A DNA stretch of 64,000 nt from a bacterium UBP14_UBA6098 (GTDB taxonomy: Bacteria > UBP14 > UBA6098). Position numbers and translations under genes: made by a program. The stretch is from the NCBI GenBank assembly GCA_002428525.1, contig DIWU01000015.1, positions 73,708 through 137,707 on the forward strand. Direction: 5' to 3'. Under the pieces are notes generated by a model. It had not been told where the DNA came from. It saw only the letters and a program-made list of their open reading frames with translations, and searched no databases. Shown here in pieces: positions 42,726 through 51,331 of the stretch (the first letter of the stretch is position 1; each line of letters starts with the position of its first letter).

Positions 42726-45041
42726 ATGAAGAAATTTATTATGGTTTTTGCGGCGGTTGTAGTTGTGTGTTCGTCGCTATTCGCTTCGACGGGCGGGCCG
42801 GACGCCTTCGGCTACAGATGGATAGATTCCGACGAACTCGGAGGTCCGAGCTTCGAATGGATCGACATCTCCTCCGGTTCCTCCGCAGGCCCCTCCGGCG
42901 ACGACGCCTACACAACGGTCAGTCTTCCGGCGGCCTTCGAGTTTTACGGCAATATGTTTACTCAAATCACTATCTGCACGAACGGTTGGGTCGCGCTCGG
43001 AAGCTGGTCAACATCCTCGCTTTCAACCGACACGATCCCAAGCACGAATATACCCCAGAACACAATCGCCGCGACGCATATGGATATGAGCACCGGTTCG
43101 GGAAGGATTTACTACAAGACCTACAACAGCACCCGCTTTGTGGTCACCTACGATGCGGTTCAGGAGTATTCCGCGGCGACTGCGCTTTATTCTTTTCAGA
43201 TGGTCTTGGATTACGACCGCAGGTCGGTTTCGATCAACTACCTCAACGTCAGCCCCGTCGTTTCGACCTATCGCGAGGGCTTCATCGGAATCGAGAACAG
43301 CACGGGAACTATCGGGCTATGTTATGGCGTTAACACCTATGCCAGCTCGCCCCTTCACGACTCGCTAACCATCCTGTTCCGCTCCGATCTCGTCGTCGGC
43401 CCGCCCTATTTCAACGATTGCTATACCTCGCTCGAGTTCGAAACCGACGGCCCTACCAACGACTGGGAACTCGGCCGTCCACTCACTGTCGGGCCTTCGA
43501 TTGTCCATTCGTTCCCCTATTGTTGGGCGACCAAGAAAGAGGCGAATTACTCGCCCTATTCGAACAGCATCCTTTACCCTCCGCGCATGAATATCACCGA
43601 TGTGGGTCAACCGATCTTCGATTGGTGGCAATGGTTTGAGACCGATTCGGGCGACGACGGCGGTGTTGTCGAAATCTCGACGAACGACGGGCTTTCATGG
43701 AGTGTTGTCGAGCCTGAGGGCGGCTATCCATGCCCTTCGCTCGGTTCGGGAAGCGCTCTTGCCGGAATGCCCGCCTTCTCCGGCACCTCTGACGGCTGGG
43801 AATACCAGTCGATCGACCTTTCCTCCTATGTTCCCGAGGGTGAAGTTTGGTTGAGGTTCCACTTCGCCGCTGATGGAACAGGCGAATTGGCCGGCTGGTA
43901 TATCGACGATGTCGGGCTCCAAGAGTCCTTCGGTGTTATTAAGGGTTATGTCAATCTCGATTACAGAGTGAATGATTCCGGCGCGCGGATCGAGGTTCCC
44001 GAAATCGGGGCCTTCGACTATTCCGATTCGACCGGCTATTTCTTTATCGATTCGGTCAAGGCCGGTTCTTGGACTCTTGTTTGCACCCGCGACAGCTTTG
44101 TCACACAGAATTACGGTGCATTCACAATCGCCCGCAACGAAACGATCGAGGTGAACTTCCTCATGCCGCCGATCCTGATGTCCACCAATTTCGACACGAC
44201 CTCGGCCGGTGGAGTCGCCTCGCCGATCGACGGTTGGCAATGGGGGCAACCGGATACACTTGCGCCGCCGCCCTACACGGCCAATTCCGCGCCCTACTGT
44301 TGGGGAACCAACCTCAGCGGCAACTATATGAATAATGTCAGCTGGACCTTGGACTTCGTCGTTTTCCTCTGCGCGAATAACCCGCATATGCAACTTTACC
44401 ATTGGTATAAGCTCGCAGGCGAGTATGCCGGCAATTTCTGGGACGGCGCCAATGTCAAGGTGACGAACTATTACGACACACTATGGACTGTCGCGCCGGC
44501 TGTCCTTGTCGGCTATGACGGCACGGTCGCGCCGCACAATACCTTCATGGCGGGGCAACCCTGTTTCGGCGGCACGGGCTACGGCGATTCATGGCATCGC
44601 GAGGTTTTCCGCCTCTCGGATTACGCAATGGACACGGTCGTTATTCGCTTCGAGCTCGCCTCGGACGGCGCCGGCACGGCCCGCGGTTGGTATGTTGACG
44701 ACATCATCATCATGGATGTCGATACGACCGGCATTGGCGAGGATGTTGTCGTATGGCGCCCCGACCAGATCAAGATGTCGGTTTATCCCAACCCCTTCAA
44801 CTCGGTGACGAATATCGAGTTCGGCATCGCGACCGAGGGCAGGACGACGGTCGAGATTCTCGACCTCAACGGCCGTTTGGTGACGACACTCTGTCAAGGC
44901 GAGTATCTCCCCGGCGGCTACTATTCACGCCGCTGGGACGGCCTCGATTCTTTCGGGAGGGGAGTCCCTTCCGGCATATATCTTGCGAGAGTGACTTGTG
45001 GCCACGTCTCCTCGAGCAAAACCTTGCTCTTGGTGAAATAA
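42726..45041 (+). CDS. Secreted modular protein with T9SS type A sorting domain
   Basis: A signal peptide (MKKFIMVFAAVVVVCSSLFA) leads into a domain (about 25-210) that opens FGYRWIDSDELGGPSFEWID. This opening is common in exported proteins of candidate phyla. Two MAM/immune-inhibitor-like domains, each ending GWYIDDVGL or GWYVDDII (near 400 and 660), flank a carboxypeptidase-regulatory module (about 408-480). The C-terminus (VYPNPFNSVTNIEF to KTLLLVK) is a type A sorting domain. No active-site motif is seen, so binding or adhesion is more likely than catalysis. Confidence 0.75.
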   Translation: MKKFIMVFAAVVVVCSSLFASTGGPDAFGYRWIDSDELGGPSFEWIDISSGSSAGPSGDDAYTTVSLPAAFEFYGNMFTQITICTNGWVALGSWSTSSLSTDTIPSTNIPQNTIAATHMDMSTGSGRIYYKTYNSTRFVVTYDAVQEYSAATALYSFQMVLDYDRRSVSINYLNVSPVVSTYREGFIGIENSTGTIGLCYGVNTYASSPLHDSLTILFRSDLVVGPPYFNDCYTSLEFETDGPTNDWELGRPLTVGPSIVHSFPYCWATKKEANYSPYSNSILYPPRMNITDVGQPIFDWWQWFETDSGDDGGVVEISTNDGLSWSVVEPEGGYPCPSLGSGSALAGMPAFSGTSDGWEYQSIDLSSYVPEGEVWLRFHFAADGTGELAGWYIDDVGLQESFGVIKGYVNLDYRVNDSGARIEVPEIGAFDYSDSTGYFFIDSVKAGSWTLVCTRDSFVTQNYGAFTIARNETIEVNFLMPPILMSTNFDTTSAGGVASPIDGWQWGQPDTLAPPPYTANSAPYCWGTNLSGNYMNNVSWTLDFVVFLCANNPHMQLYHWYKLAGEYAGNFWDGANVKVTNYYDTLWTVAPAVLVGYDGTVAPHNTFMAGQPCFGGTGYGDSWHREVFRLSDYAMDTVVIRFELASDGAGTARGWYVDDIIIMDVDTTGIGEDVVVWRPDQIKMSVYPNPFNSVTNIEFGIATEGRTTVEILDLNGRLVTTLCQGEYLPGGYYSRRWDGLDSFGRGVPSGIYLARVTCGHVSSSKTLLLVK

Positions 45042-45054
45042 GTAAAAAAAGTGC

Positions 45055-45083
45055 TTGCGCTCGAAGATTCGCAGGTATATAAT
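45055..45083 (+). promoter_or_regulatory. Promoter for the DUF3098-like gene and probably the tRNA pair
   Basis: TTGCGC (45055-45060) and TATAAT (45078-45083) are 17 bp apart, 12 nt before ATG 45095. No terminator is seen before the tRNAs. Confidence 0.7.
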
Positions 45084-45094
45084 GGAGCCTTGAA

Positions 45095-45346
45095 ATGGCA
45101 ACTAAGAAAGCAAATATCAGAAAAGACGGCGAGGCGACGAAACTTCCGTTTTCCGCAAGGAATTACTCGCTTCTCGCGATAGCCTTAGTGCTGATTCTTT
45201 TAGGATTTGTCGTTCTATCGACCGGCGATATTACAATCTCGCCAATCCTTCTTGTTCTCGGATATTGCGTCTTCCTTCCGGCGGGGATTTTAATGAAGCC
45301 GAAATATCCCGCCGAGGCCGAGAGGTCGGCTAAAGAAGAGCTTTAA
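45095..45346 (+). CDS. Small two-helix membrane protein (DUF3098-like)
   Basis: An 83-residue protein with a basic N-terminus, then FSARNYSLLAIALVLILLGFVVLSTG and a second hydrophobic helix. The spacing and the NY-LL-ILLGF pattern resemble DUF3098, a small membrane family of Bacteroidota. GGAG (45085-45088) lies six bases before the start. It directly precedes tRNA-Val and tRNA-Asp and may share their transcript. Function is unknown; the DUF assignment is tentative. Confidence 0.65.
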   Translation: MATKKANIRKDGEATKLPFSARNYSLLAIALVLILLGFVVLSTGDITISPILLVLGYCVFLPAGILMKPKYPAEAERSAKEEL

Positions 45347-45377
45347 TTCGGTTGGGCCGGGCCACTCAGGATTTCGT

Positions 45378-45455
45378 GGGCGAATAGCTCAGCTGGTCCA
45401 GAGCGCCTGCCTTACACGCAGGAGGTCACAGGTTCAAATCCTGTTTCGCCCACCA
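45378..45455 (+). tRNA. tRNA-Val (anticodon TAC)
   Basis: Acceptor stem GGGCGAA/TTCGCCC, anticodon stem CCTGC/GCAGG with loop CTTACAC, and T arm ACAGG-TTCAAAT-CCTGT. CCA is encoded (45453-45455). Confidence 0.95.
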
Positions 45456-45473
45456 ATTGATAAAGAATTTCGC

Positions 45474-45551
45474 GGGGTCGTGGTGTAGCCTGGTTAACAC
45501 ATCGGCCTGTCAAGCCGAAGAGCGCGGGTTCAAATCCCGTCGACCCCGCCA
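45474..45551 (+). tRNA. tRNA-Asp (anticodon GTC)
   Basis: Acceptor stem GGGGTCG/CGACCCC, anticodon stem TCGGC/GCCGA with loop CTGTCAA, and T arm GCGGG-TTCAAAT-CCCGT. CCA is encoded (45549-45551). It follows tRNA-Val by 18 nt. Confidence 0.95.
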
Positions 45552-45559
45552 TTAATGTT

Positions 45560-45590
45560 AAAGGACACAGAGAAATTTGCGTCCTTTTTT
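45560..45590 (+). terminator. Terminator after the tRNA pair
   Basis: AAAGGAC (45560-45566) pairs with GTCCTTT (45581-45587), followed by a T-run. Confidence 0.75.
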
Positions 45591-45658
45591 ATTGTTCTCG
45601 GCGCGTAGATGTCATGGCGAGGCCGGATGCCGATGCAATCTCGCCGCCCTCCGAAAGC

Positions 45659-45725
45659 GGGACGCATAAATGCGTCCCTTACGGTCGATGTCCGAGAAAT
45701 CCTTTGTGGCGGCATATATGCCGCC
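45659..45725. repeat. Two REP-like palindromes
   Basis: GGGACGCAT-AA-ATGCGTCCC (45659-45678) is a perfect 9-bp hairpin followed by TTACGG. GGCGGCATATATGCCGCC (45708-45725) is a perfect 18-bp palindrome followed by CGTTA. They match in style the palindromes at 53482-53534. Confidence 0.7.
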
Positions 45726-45743
45726 CGTTATAAACCTCTCGAT

Positions 45744-46097
45744 TCAGCTCTGACCGGCAAAAAAAACTCCGAGCGCTTTTAGGGCGCCCGGAGTATCGTA
45801 GCTCGTATTGCGCCATTTATCGAGCTTGTTATATACAACATCTAATTCGTCGATATAGAAGAAGCTGTAATCGTCCTTAATAACAGCCCCGGTTTGATAA
45901 CAGAAGCCCAAAACCAGGTTCTCCATCGGTGGGAAATTATAGCGCAAGCCAAGGCGGAGGTCGGAGTGGCCGCTTTCGCCTAATCCATATTCATAGCCGA
46001 TTTCGGGAGTGAGAAGTTTCATGGTTGGATGCCAAACCTTCGTAAACGTTGAAGCAACCAAAACCATCAACAACGCAAGAACAAATATCTTTTTCAT
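45744..46097 (-). CDS. Small exported protein of unknown function
   Basis: A 117-residue protein with a signal peptide (MKKIFVLALLMVLVASTFT). The mature part includes DLRLGLRYNFPPMENLVLGF, which looks like one or two strands of a small outer-membrane barrel, but the C-terminus lacks an aromatic terminal residue. It is the last gene of the minus-strand island and follows a conserved hairpin. GAAGGAG before the ATG supports the start. No family is recognised. Confidence 0.6.
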   Translation of the reverse strand: MKKIFVLALLMVLVASTFTKVWHPTMKLLTPEIGYEYGLGESGHSDLRLGLRYNFPPMENLVLGFCYQTGAVIKDDYSFFYIDELDVVYNKLDKWRNTSYDTPGALKALGVFFAGQS

Positions 46098-46148
46098 TTT
46101 ATCTCCTTCATATTAAAATGAACAGAGTTTCTATCTCCTAAACCTTGT

Positions 46149-46186
46149 CCGGCGCAAGTGACATTTTTATGTGTCGCTTGCGCCGG
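46149..46186. repeat. Intercistronic hairpin, CGGCGCAAG/CTTGCGCCG type (copy 1)
   Basis: A 15-bp stem with one G-T pair (46149-46163 with 46172-46186) and an 8-nt loop. It shares its 9-bp core arms with the hairpin at 50186-50219. There is no T-run on either side, so it is not a standard terminator. Confidence 0.75.
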
Positions 46187-46226
46187 AGAAAAGATGCAGA
46201 TGAAGTCTGCAGGTTTTAGCAGGATA

Positions 46227-48500
46227 CTATTCGCCGAGAACGACGAATTCGATTCGTCTGTTGACACTTCTGCCTTCATCGGTGTCGTTCGAAGCGATAG
46301 GTTCGCCTTCACCTCTGCCTACTGAAACAATTCTCGATGCATTGATTGCGCCCTCTTTGACGAGGTATGCCTTCACGGAGTCGGCTCTTTTTTGGGAGAG
46401 TGTTTGATTGTAGCTGTCCGATCCGACCGAGTCGGTGTGGCCTTCGATCCTCACGCGGATTCCGGGATTGTCTATCATTATCTTGATAGCGCGGTCGAGT
46501 GTCGATCTGCTTTCCGGTTTAATCGAGGATTTATTGAAATCGAAATAAATTCCGGTCAGCGTGATCTTTTCGCCGGCCTTCACCAACTCGAAATCGCGGA
46601 TAGCGCTCTTATCGGCTTGTGCAACCACGGGGAACGACTGAGAAATGAAGCCCTCGAACTCGGCCTGAATCTCGTAGGTGCCGGGGTTCACTGTGACATT
46701 GTATATCCCGCTTGCATTAGCTTGAGCGGTTGGAATGCTCGTTCCGGGGAAGGATATCTTTGCAGACAGCGGCGATCCATCTTTCGTGTTCGTCACTTTG
46801 CCTGTGATTGTCGATGTCGAGACCTTGCTCAACAATACCTTTACCACAGTAGTCTCATCGGTTTTGACGAGGACTTTCTGTGTCGAGGTTTGATAGCCGT
46901 CTTTGGAGACCATGAGATTGTAAGCTCCGGCCGGCAATGTCGCTTTGAAACTTCCGGTAACACTCTCGCTCACCTTTGGACTGAAACCGGGGGCATCAAT
47001 ATTGACGTTTGCGACAATACCCTGCCCTGTTTCTTTATCGACGACATTTCCGGAAACCTGGCCTTTATTATCGGTCGTAAGAGGAACAAGTTGAAGATCC
47101 TTTTGTATCGTCTTGTCCTTTTCGATAATAACGACATCAGAAGCGCTATGATAACCCTCGGCCTCGGCGATTATCGTGTAGTTACCAACGCTCATTTGGC
47201 CGCTGTATGTGCCCGTCTGCGCAGAGATTATGAATTGAGGCGTCCGGGGTTCTTTAAATACAATCTTCCCGCCGAGGGCTTTGCCCGTAACTGCGTCTGT
47301 AACCTTGCCGGTAACGGTTCCATAGTCCTGAAGTGGCTTTAACGCGACATCGAGGGCCATACCTGAAGAATCCGCGATGACTACAGATTTGACAAATGTC
47401 TCGTATCCCTGAGCATTAAATGACACGTTGTGCGCGCCGGATGTGAGCCAAATGCTATAGATACCGTCTGTTTTTGTGATATAGGGTGCTTTCATCGTTG
47501 TATCGTCCGATGTAATTGAAGCGACTATCGCTTTTCCATCATCGGCATCGGTAACCGAGCCGGTAAGTTTGCCGAAAATAGTCGGCGGCGGTTCTTGAAT
47601 AAGGCGGGTCATGAACGAAACGCCTGCAAATACTTTCCAGTCCATCTTTTCGATATTACGGACATCTTGAACGCCCACATTGCCAAGTCCAATATCCACG
47701 CCGAAATCCATCGAGAACCAATCGCTATTAAAACGGATACCGGGAGTAATTCGTATCGGATTGTCAGCGAATTTTACCTCGTCGCGGGTCGATTGCTCGG
47801 TCGAAAAATCGCAGAATATATCGAAATATCCCGCCGGGATCTCGACTCCCGCGCGAATAAGGTATTGATCGTCTTCTGTTTCCGATGAGTTATAACCGCT
47901 ATCGAAAACAGCCGTAATCGAATGTCCTTCAAGATAACCGAAGTTTAAATGCAATCGGAGTGGCAAGGGGAACTTCGCATCACCACCGGTAAGGTCGAAA
48001 GTTATAAGACCCATGCCGGCGAAACTCGCTTCCTGTGATGTGAAAAGGCTGTCTTTAAGAAGCGCGCTTCCAGTCGGCCATGTCACATAACCGTATCCAC
48101 CGAGTATGACCCAGTCCCATGGTGAATACGATGCTTTTAGACCTAAATAGGTATCGCCGAAACCGAATTGGGTCGGGTCGCTACCGTAAACCTCTTTATC
48201 GGAAACGAGTAGCCCTGAAATCCCGCCGGAAATTTCCAGAAAACGAAGAGGAGCAAAAGCCGCCGAAAGATAGCCGTTAGCATTTCGCTGTGTATAACTC
48301 GCCCCCGAACCTTCGAGTGTTTGCTCTGTGAGGTTCGTTTGGAAATAATTTCCATGCACCGTTATCGTGAGATACCCTTTGCCGAAATTATCCGCGGAAA
48401 CAGTGCGAAGAAGCCCGCTGGTTCCCCAGATTGTCGGTTGCGATAGAGCGACCGTTGCGATCAGAAGGCACAACCGGAGCGCAATAGTAGTTTTTTTCAT
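46227..48500 (-). CDS. OmpA-family outer-membrane protein with carboxypeptidase-regulatory repeats
   Basis: The ATG at 48500 lies seven bases after GGGAGG. A signal peptide (MKKTTIALRLCLLIATVALS) precedes an N-terminal barrel (about 25-270). Four carboxypeptidase-regulatory-like modules of about 85-90 residues (about 285-640) follow, with motifs such as VTGKVTDAVTGKALGG and ITGKVTNTKDGSPLSA. The C-terminal OmpA domain includes YFDFNKSSIKPES and RIEGHTDSVGSD, with RSVNRRIEF at the end; it should bind peptidoglycan. It probably tethers the outer membrane to the cell wall. Confidence 0.85.
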   Translation of the reverse strand: MKKTTIALRLCLLIATVALSQPTIWGTSGLLRTVSADNFGKGYLTITVHGNYFQTNLTEQTLEGSGASYTQRNANGYLSAAFAPLRFLEISGGISGLLVSDKEVYGSDPTQFGFGDTYLGLKASYSPWDWVILGGYGYVTWPTGSALLKDSLFTSQEASFAGMGLITFDLTGGDAKFPLPLRLHLNFGYLEGHSITAVFDSGYNSSETEDDQYLIRAGVEIPAGYFDIFCDFSTEQSTRDEVKFADNPIRITPGIRFNSDWFSMDFGVDIGLGNVGVQDVRNIEKMDWKVFAGVSFMTRLIQEPPPTIFGKLTGSVTDADDGKAIVASITSDDTTMKAPYITKTDGIYSIWLTSGAHNVSFNAQGYETFVKSVVIADSSGMALDVALKPLQDYGTVTGKVTDAVTGKALGGKIVFKEPRTPQFIISAQTGTYSGQMSVGNYTIIAEAEGYHSASDVVIIEKDKTIQKDLQLVPLTTDNKGQVSGNVVDKETGQGIVANVNIDAPGFSPKVSESVTGSFKATLPAGAYNLMVSKDGYQTSTQKVLVKTDETTVVKVLLSKVSTSTITGKVTNTKDGSPLSAKISFPGTSIPTAQANASGIYNVTVNPGTYEIQAEFEGFISQSFPVVAQADKSAIRDFELVKAGEKITLTGIYFDFNKSSIKPESRSTLDRAIKIMIDNPGIRVRIEGHTDSVGSDSYNQTLSQKRADSVKAYLVKEGAINASRIVSVGRGEGEPIASNDTDEGRSVNRRIEFVVLGE

Positions 48501-48535
48501 TTTCATTCCTCCCTTGGAATTGTTATTTAACATGC

Positions 48536-48781
48536 TTAGCCCATTATGGCGTTAACCGTCGCATGTCCTTTACGGCTAACTTTGTTTGTTGCGTCTTTTA
48601 CCATCCCGATAACATTGTTGGTTTCCTTTTTGACTGTGTCCACAACATCATTGGCCACTTTGTGAATTTGCTTTCTTGTGTCCTTTCCAGATTTTGGGGC
48701 TAAAAGCAGGGCAACTGCACTACCGAAAAGCACTCCGCTTAGCACACCGATCCCAAATCCAGCTACCGTTCTCATTTCCAT
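48536..48781 (-). CDS. YtxH-domain small membrane protein (1)
   Basis: The 81-residue protein has a single Gly-rich membrane helix (FGIGVLSGVLFGSAVALLLAPKSG) followed by an amphipathic helix, KDTRKQIHKVANDVVDTVKKE. This is the YtxH architecture, common in stress-induced genes. GGAGG precedes the ATG. It is nearly identical in plan to the protein at 49429-49674, so the two arose by duplication around the intervening barrel gene. Confidence 0.85.
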   Translation of the reverse strand: MEMRTVAGFGIGVLSGVLFGSAVALLLAPKSGKDTRKQIHKVANDVVDTVKKETNNVIGMVKDATNKVSRKGHATVNAIMG

Positions 48782-48799
48782 TCTTTCCTCCTTTTAACT

Positions 48800-49399
48800 T
48801 TACTTTTTCTGAGTTTCTTTTGGTTGTTTTGGCGAAATCAGGTCGAAGAGAAATCCCGCTGAGATGACATAGAAATTGCTCTTGAGGTTGTCGTTATCCG
48901 GGATTTCTTCGAAATCGTAGTTGAGAAATACATATCGAAAGTCGGTGGTTATTCTTATTTTGGAGCTGAGGGGCAATTCCAATCCGCCACCGAAATGCCA
49001 TCCGACCTTTTGCGCAGTATCGTCATTAAGCAACGACAACCGGTCCTGGTCGTAATCGAACGTCGTGTTATACCACCCTGCGCCCATAGCTCCATATATA
49101 AAAGGAACTGGATAGAGTAAGCCCGTCACCATTACCGGCCAGCTTCGGACCGTCAAAAGGCCGTCGGCGTATTTTTCTTGCCGATAGTTAATCGATACTT
49201 CGCCCCCGAAATACTGACTAGCCTTAAACCTGCAAGCTAATCCGCCTAACATCGACCCCTTGTCCGCATCCTGAGCTCTATTGTATCCGATCTGCGGTCC
49301 GATACTTACGCTTAGTGCATTCGCTTGAGGAGCTATAGATAAAATTAGCCCTACCACCATTAATCCTAAACTAAAATATGTAACACTTTTTATTTCCAT
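48800..49399 (-). CDS. Outer-membrane beta-barrel protein
   Basis: A 199-residue protein with a signal peptide (GLMVVGLILSIAPQANA at about 12-28). Alternating strands such as FGGEVSINYRQEKYADGLLT, then KIRITTDFRYVFLNYDFEEI and FYVISAGFLFDLISP, form an eight-stranded OmpW/OprG-like or OMP_b-brl plan. It is flanked by the two YtxH-type genes. The exact family is not determined; an envelope-stress role is suggested by its neighbours. Confidence 0.7.
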   Translation of the reverse strand: MEIKSVTYFSLGLMVVGLILSIAPQANALSVSIGPQIGYNRAQDADKGSMLGGLACRFKASQYFGGEVSINYRQEKYADGLLTVRSWPVMVTGLLYPVPFIYGAMGAGWYNTTFDYDQDRLSLLNDDTAQKVGWHFGGGLELPLSSKIRITTDFRYVFLNYDFEEIPDNDNLKSNFYVISAGFLFDLISPKQPKETQKK

Positions 49400-49428
49400 G
49401 ATTTTTCCTTTTGATAAATTATGAAGGT

Positions 49429-49674
49429 TCAGCCCATTATTGTGTTGATCGCCGCATGGCCTTTACGGCTCGTTTCGGCTGTGGCGTCTTTGACCATACC
49501 GATAACTTCGTCGGCCTCTTTTTTTACCGTATCAACAACCTCGTTGGCTTTGTATTTAATTTGTTTTCTTGTGTCTTTGCCCGATTTAGGGGCGTAGAGC
49601 AAAGCGAGGGCTCCACCCACAACTACTCCGCTAACTAAACCGATCCCAAAGCTTGCCAATGTTTTTCCTTCCAT
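49429..49674 (-). CDS. YtxH-domain small membrane protein (2)
   Basis: An 81-residue paralogue of the protein at 48536-48781: a Gly-rich helix (FGIGLVSGVVVGGALALLYAPKSG) and a charged amphipathic tail ending SRKGHAAINTIMG. The two share LAPKSGKDTRKQI-like and KGHA..N.IMG stretches. AAAGGAG precedes the ATG. It probably sits at the inner membrane. Confidence 0.85.
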   Translation of the reverse strand: MEGKTLASFGIGLVSGVVVGGALALLYAPKSGKDTRKQIKYKANEVVDTVKKEADEVIGMVKDATAETSRKGHAAINTIMG

Positions 49675-49703
49675 TTTTTTCTCCTTTGTATTTTTGTTGT
49701 TTT

Positions 49704-49925
49704 TTAACTCTTCTTGAATCCAATAAACAGAAGACTACTGCCAATAACAATTACCCCTATTCCAACCCAAACCGGGATGTTGACCGTCTTTTTGTCCTTT
49801 ACCGATAATTCGAGCGATCCGAGCGTGGCTTTTTTAGTTTCCTTGATATAACTAAAACCGCCATAGACCAAGCCCAGTATTCCGATTATGATTATTAGAA
49901 CCGCTATAACTTTGAGTGCATTCAT
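49704..49925 (-). CDS. DUF3185-like two-helix membrane protein
   Basis: A 73-residue protein with an N-terminal helix (VIAVLIIIIGILGLVYGGFSY), a polar middle (KETKKATLGSLELSVKDKKT) and a second helix (IPVWVGIGVIVIGSSLLFIG). This is the DUF3185 plan, often found with YtxH and Lmo0937-type genes. Function is unknown; clustering suggests an envelope-stress role. Confidence 0.75.
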   Translation of the reverse strand: MNALKVIAVLIIIIGILGLVYGGFSYIKETKKATLGSLELSVKDKKTVNIPVWVGIGVIVIGSSLLFIGFKKS

Positions 49926-49975
49926 ATTGTTTCCTTTTAGTTAAATATCACTTTTTTCATCAATAGGTCGCGGAA

Positions 49976-50122
49976 TCAAAGTCGACGGCCTCTTATGAGG
50001 CGAATTAGAACAGCAACTACACCGACGACTAAGAGAACATGAATCAAACCGCCAAGTGTTGTCGAAGTGACAAGACCAAGAACCCATAGGACTATTAAGA
50101 CGATTCCAATAATAAGTAGCAT
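49976..50122 (-). CDS. Lmo0937/DUF5670-family 48-residue membrane protein
   Basis: This short gene reads MLLIIGIVLIVLWVLG, then LVTSTTLGGLIHVLLVVGVV and ends LIRLIRGRRL. It is a close match to the Lmo0937 family, which has two helices and a terminal RGR motif. AGGAGG lies six bases before the ATG, so the start is secure. It is co-directional with and 50 nt before the DUF3185-like gene. Members of this family are typical of stress-induced small-gene clusters; their molecular role is not known. Confidence 0.85.
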   Translation of the reverse strand: MLLIIGIVLIVLWVLGLVTSTTLGGLIHVLLVVGVVAVLIRLIRGRRL

Positions 50123-50185
50123 TTCGTTCCTCCTAGTGCTAAAACAGCTACATTGTTAATTTCAACATTTCTTAATTGCTTTATT

Positions 50186-50219
50186 CGGCGCAAGCAGTTG
50201 TTCTATCCTACTTGCGCCG
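50186..50219. repeat. Intercistronic hairpin, CGGCGCAAG/CTTGCGCCG type (copy 2)
   Basis: Perfect 9-bp arms (50186-50194 with 50211-50219) around a 16-nt loop, between the DUF3996-like and Lmo0937-type genes. The arms are identical to the core of the 46149-46186 hairpin; the loops differ. Confidence 0.75.
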
Positions 50220-50233
50220 TAAAGCTTTTTCAT

Positions 50234-50722
50234 CTACCTGAAGTAAAACCTAAGCCCTACAGCCCCGTTGATATTGAAGTGAGTCTCCGGCACCAGATCC
50301 AAGACGGGAACCACCTCGGCGAAAATATCGAAAGGCGCGCTTGCAAACAGATAGGATATTCCGAATGGTATTCGAACACCGACCATAGTTTTATCTGCGT
50401 TTAGTCTTCCGCTGTTGTCGCCGTCGCGAAGCTTGACCCTGAAGCCCAGGCCGAAATCAACTGGAATTGCACCTTTCGATTCGCTCTGTCCTGTCAGGAA
50501 GAAGGTGTGAACCAGATAATCCATATGAAATTGGAACGAGGGATTTTCAGCGAAGGACCATGCAATGGCCGCATCGACGGCGTTCTTGTCGCTCACCCAT
50601 TTCTTCAGGCTAAGCCCTGTCGGTTCACCGACGATAACCCCGATGCCCAAACCATAATCTTTGGCTTCTGCTATCCCGAAGGATAATGCGAGAACCATAA
50701 GCGCCACATAGATTTTTTTCAT
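50234..50722 (-). CDS. DUF3996-like outer-membrane protein
   Basis: A 162-residue protein with signal peptide MKKIYVALMVLALSFGIAEA. The body has GLGIGVIVGEPTGLSLKKWV, then DFGLGFRVKLRDG and FGISYLFASAPFDIFAEVVP, and ends in LRFYFR, an aromatic barrel terminus. The SAPFDIF...P.LDL.P pattern is that of the DUF3996 family of small barrels, also seen in spirochaetes and Bacteroidota. It lies in the middle of the stress-type island. Confidence 0.75.
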   Translation of the reverse strand: MKKIYVALMVLALSFGIAEAKDYGLGIGVIVGEPTGLSLKKWVSDKNAVDAAIAWSFAENPSFQFHMDYLVHTFFLTGQSESKGAIPVDFGLGFRVKLRDGDNSGRLNADKTMVGVRIPFGISYLFASAPFDIFAEVVPVLDLVPETHFNINGAVGLRFYFR

Positions 50723-50797
50723 TGTAATCTCCTTTTGTCTTTGCTCGTCTTGATTATTGCGAGCATTGTTATCCGACCTTTTGGGTTGTAGTTGTCA

Positions 50798-51088
50798 TTA
50801 TTCTTTGAACTTAGAGACAGCTTCTTTTGCCCCGGATTTCAGGGAATGCCACGAAGACTCGACGCCGTCTTTGATTGCATCCCATGCATCTCCGCTTGCA
50901 TCGCGAAGTTTGCTCAGGTTGCTCTTGGTCTCATCGATCTTCGCTTCGAGCTCCTTAATGTGCTTGTTGATTTTCGGTTGAGTGTCCTTGTCGGCCTCTT
51001 TGGCCTTCTGCTTAAGTCTTTCGACCTCGGCTTTGACCTCATCCAGCTGAGCCTGCATTTTTTGCTGGTATTGTTCTTGTTTATTCAT
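50798..51088 (-). CDS. Coiled-coil protein, sll1863-like stress protein
   Basis: A 96-residue soluble protein made of two long helices. The first is a coiled coil (QLDEVKAEVERLKQKAKEAD and KHIKELEAKIDETKSNLSKL) and the second an amphipathic stretch, WDAIKDGVESSWHSLKSGAKEA, ending VSKFKE. This matches the sll1863-type stress response proteins in plan, but it is a low-complexity match. It lies between the LapA and DUF3996-like genes. Confidence 0.65.
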   Translation of the reverse strand: MNKQEQYQQKMQAQLDEVKAEVERLKQKAKEADKDTQPKINKHIKELEAKIDETKSNLSKLRDASGDAWDAIKDGVESSWHSLKSGAKEAVSKFKE

Positions 51089-51101
51089 GATGTTCTCTTT
51101 A

Positions 51102-51314
51102 TTAAGTTGTTGTTTTGTTTGCGTTCTTTATAAAGAGCGCAACAAGTATTCCTGACACGAAACCTCCGACCGCCGTAGCAAACAGCACGACAATCGCGGG
51201 GACTTCTACTCTAAACCACAGGAAGCGTGTTTCAATCAGAGCGGTGTTTTGCACTACTAATAGAATCACTATCACTCCGAGTAGTATGAGTAGAATGAGT
51301 TTGAATTTTTTCAT
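51102..51314 (-). CDS. LapA-domain small membrane protein
   Basis: A 70-residue protein with two helices separated by a short loop: LILLILLGVIVILLVVQNTA and VVLFATAVGGFVSGILVAL. The VVQNT...ETRFLWF.V.VP pattern is the LapA (DUF1049) signature. In E. coli LapA works with LapB in controlling LPS synthesis; here the neighbours point to general envelope stress. AAGGAG is missing but GGAGACTG lies before the ATG. Confidence 0.8.
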   Translation of the reverse strand: MKKFKLILLILLGVIVILLVVQNTALIETRFLWFRVEVPAIVVLFATAVGGFVSGILVALFIKNANKTTT

Positions 51315-51331
51315 GATTTCAGTCTCCTTTT

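Noticed and set aside
46149..46186. Terminator of the OmpA-family gene
   Set aside because: The hairpin has no T-run on the minus strand and recurs inside the island at 50186-50219.
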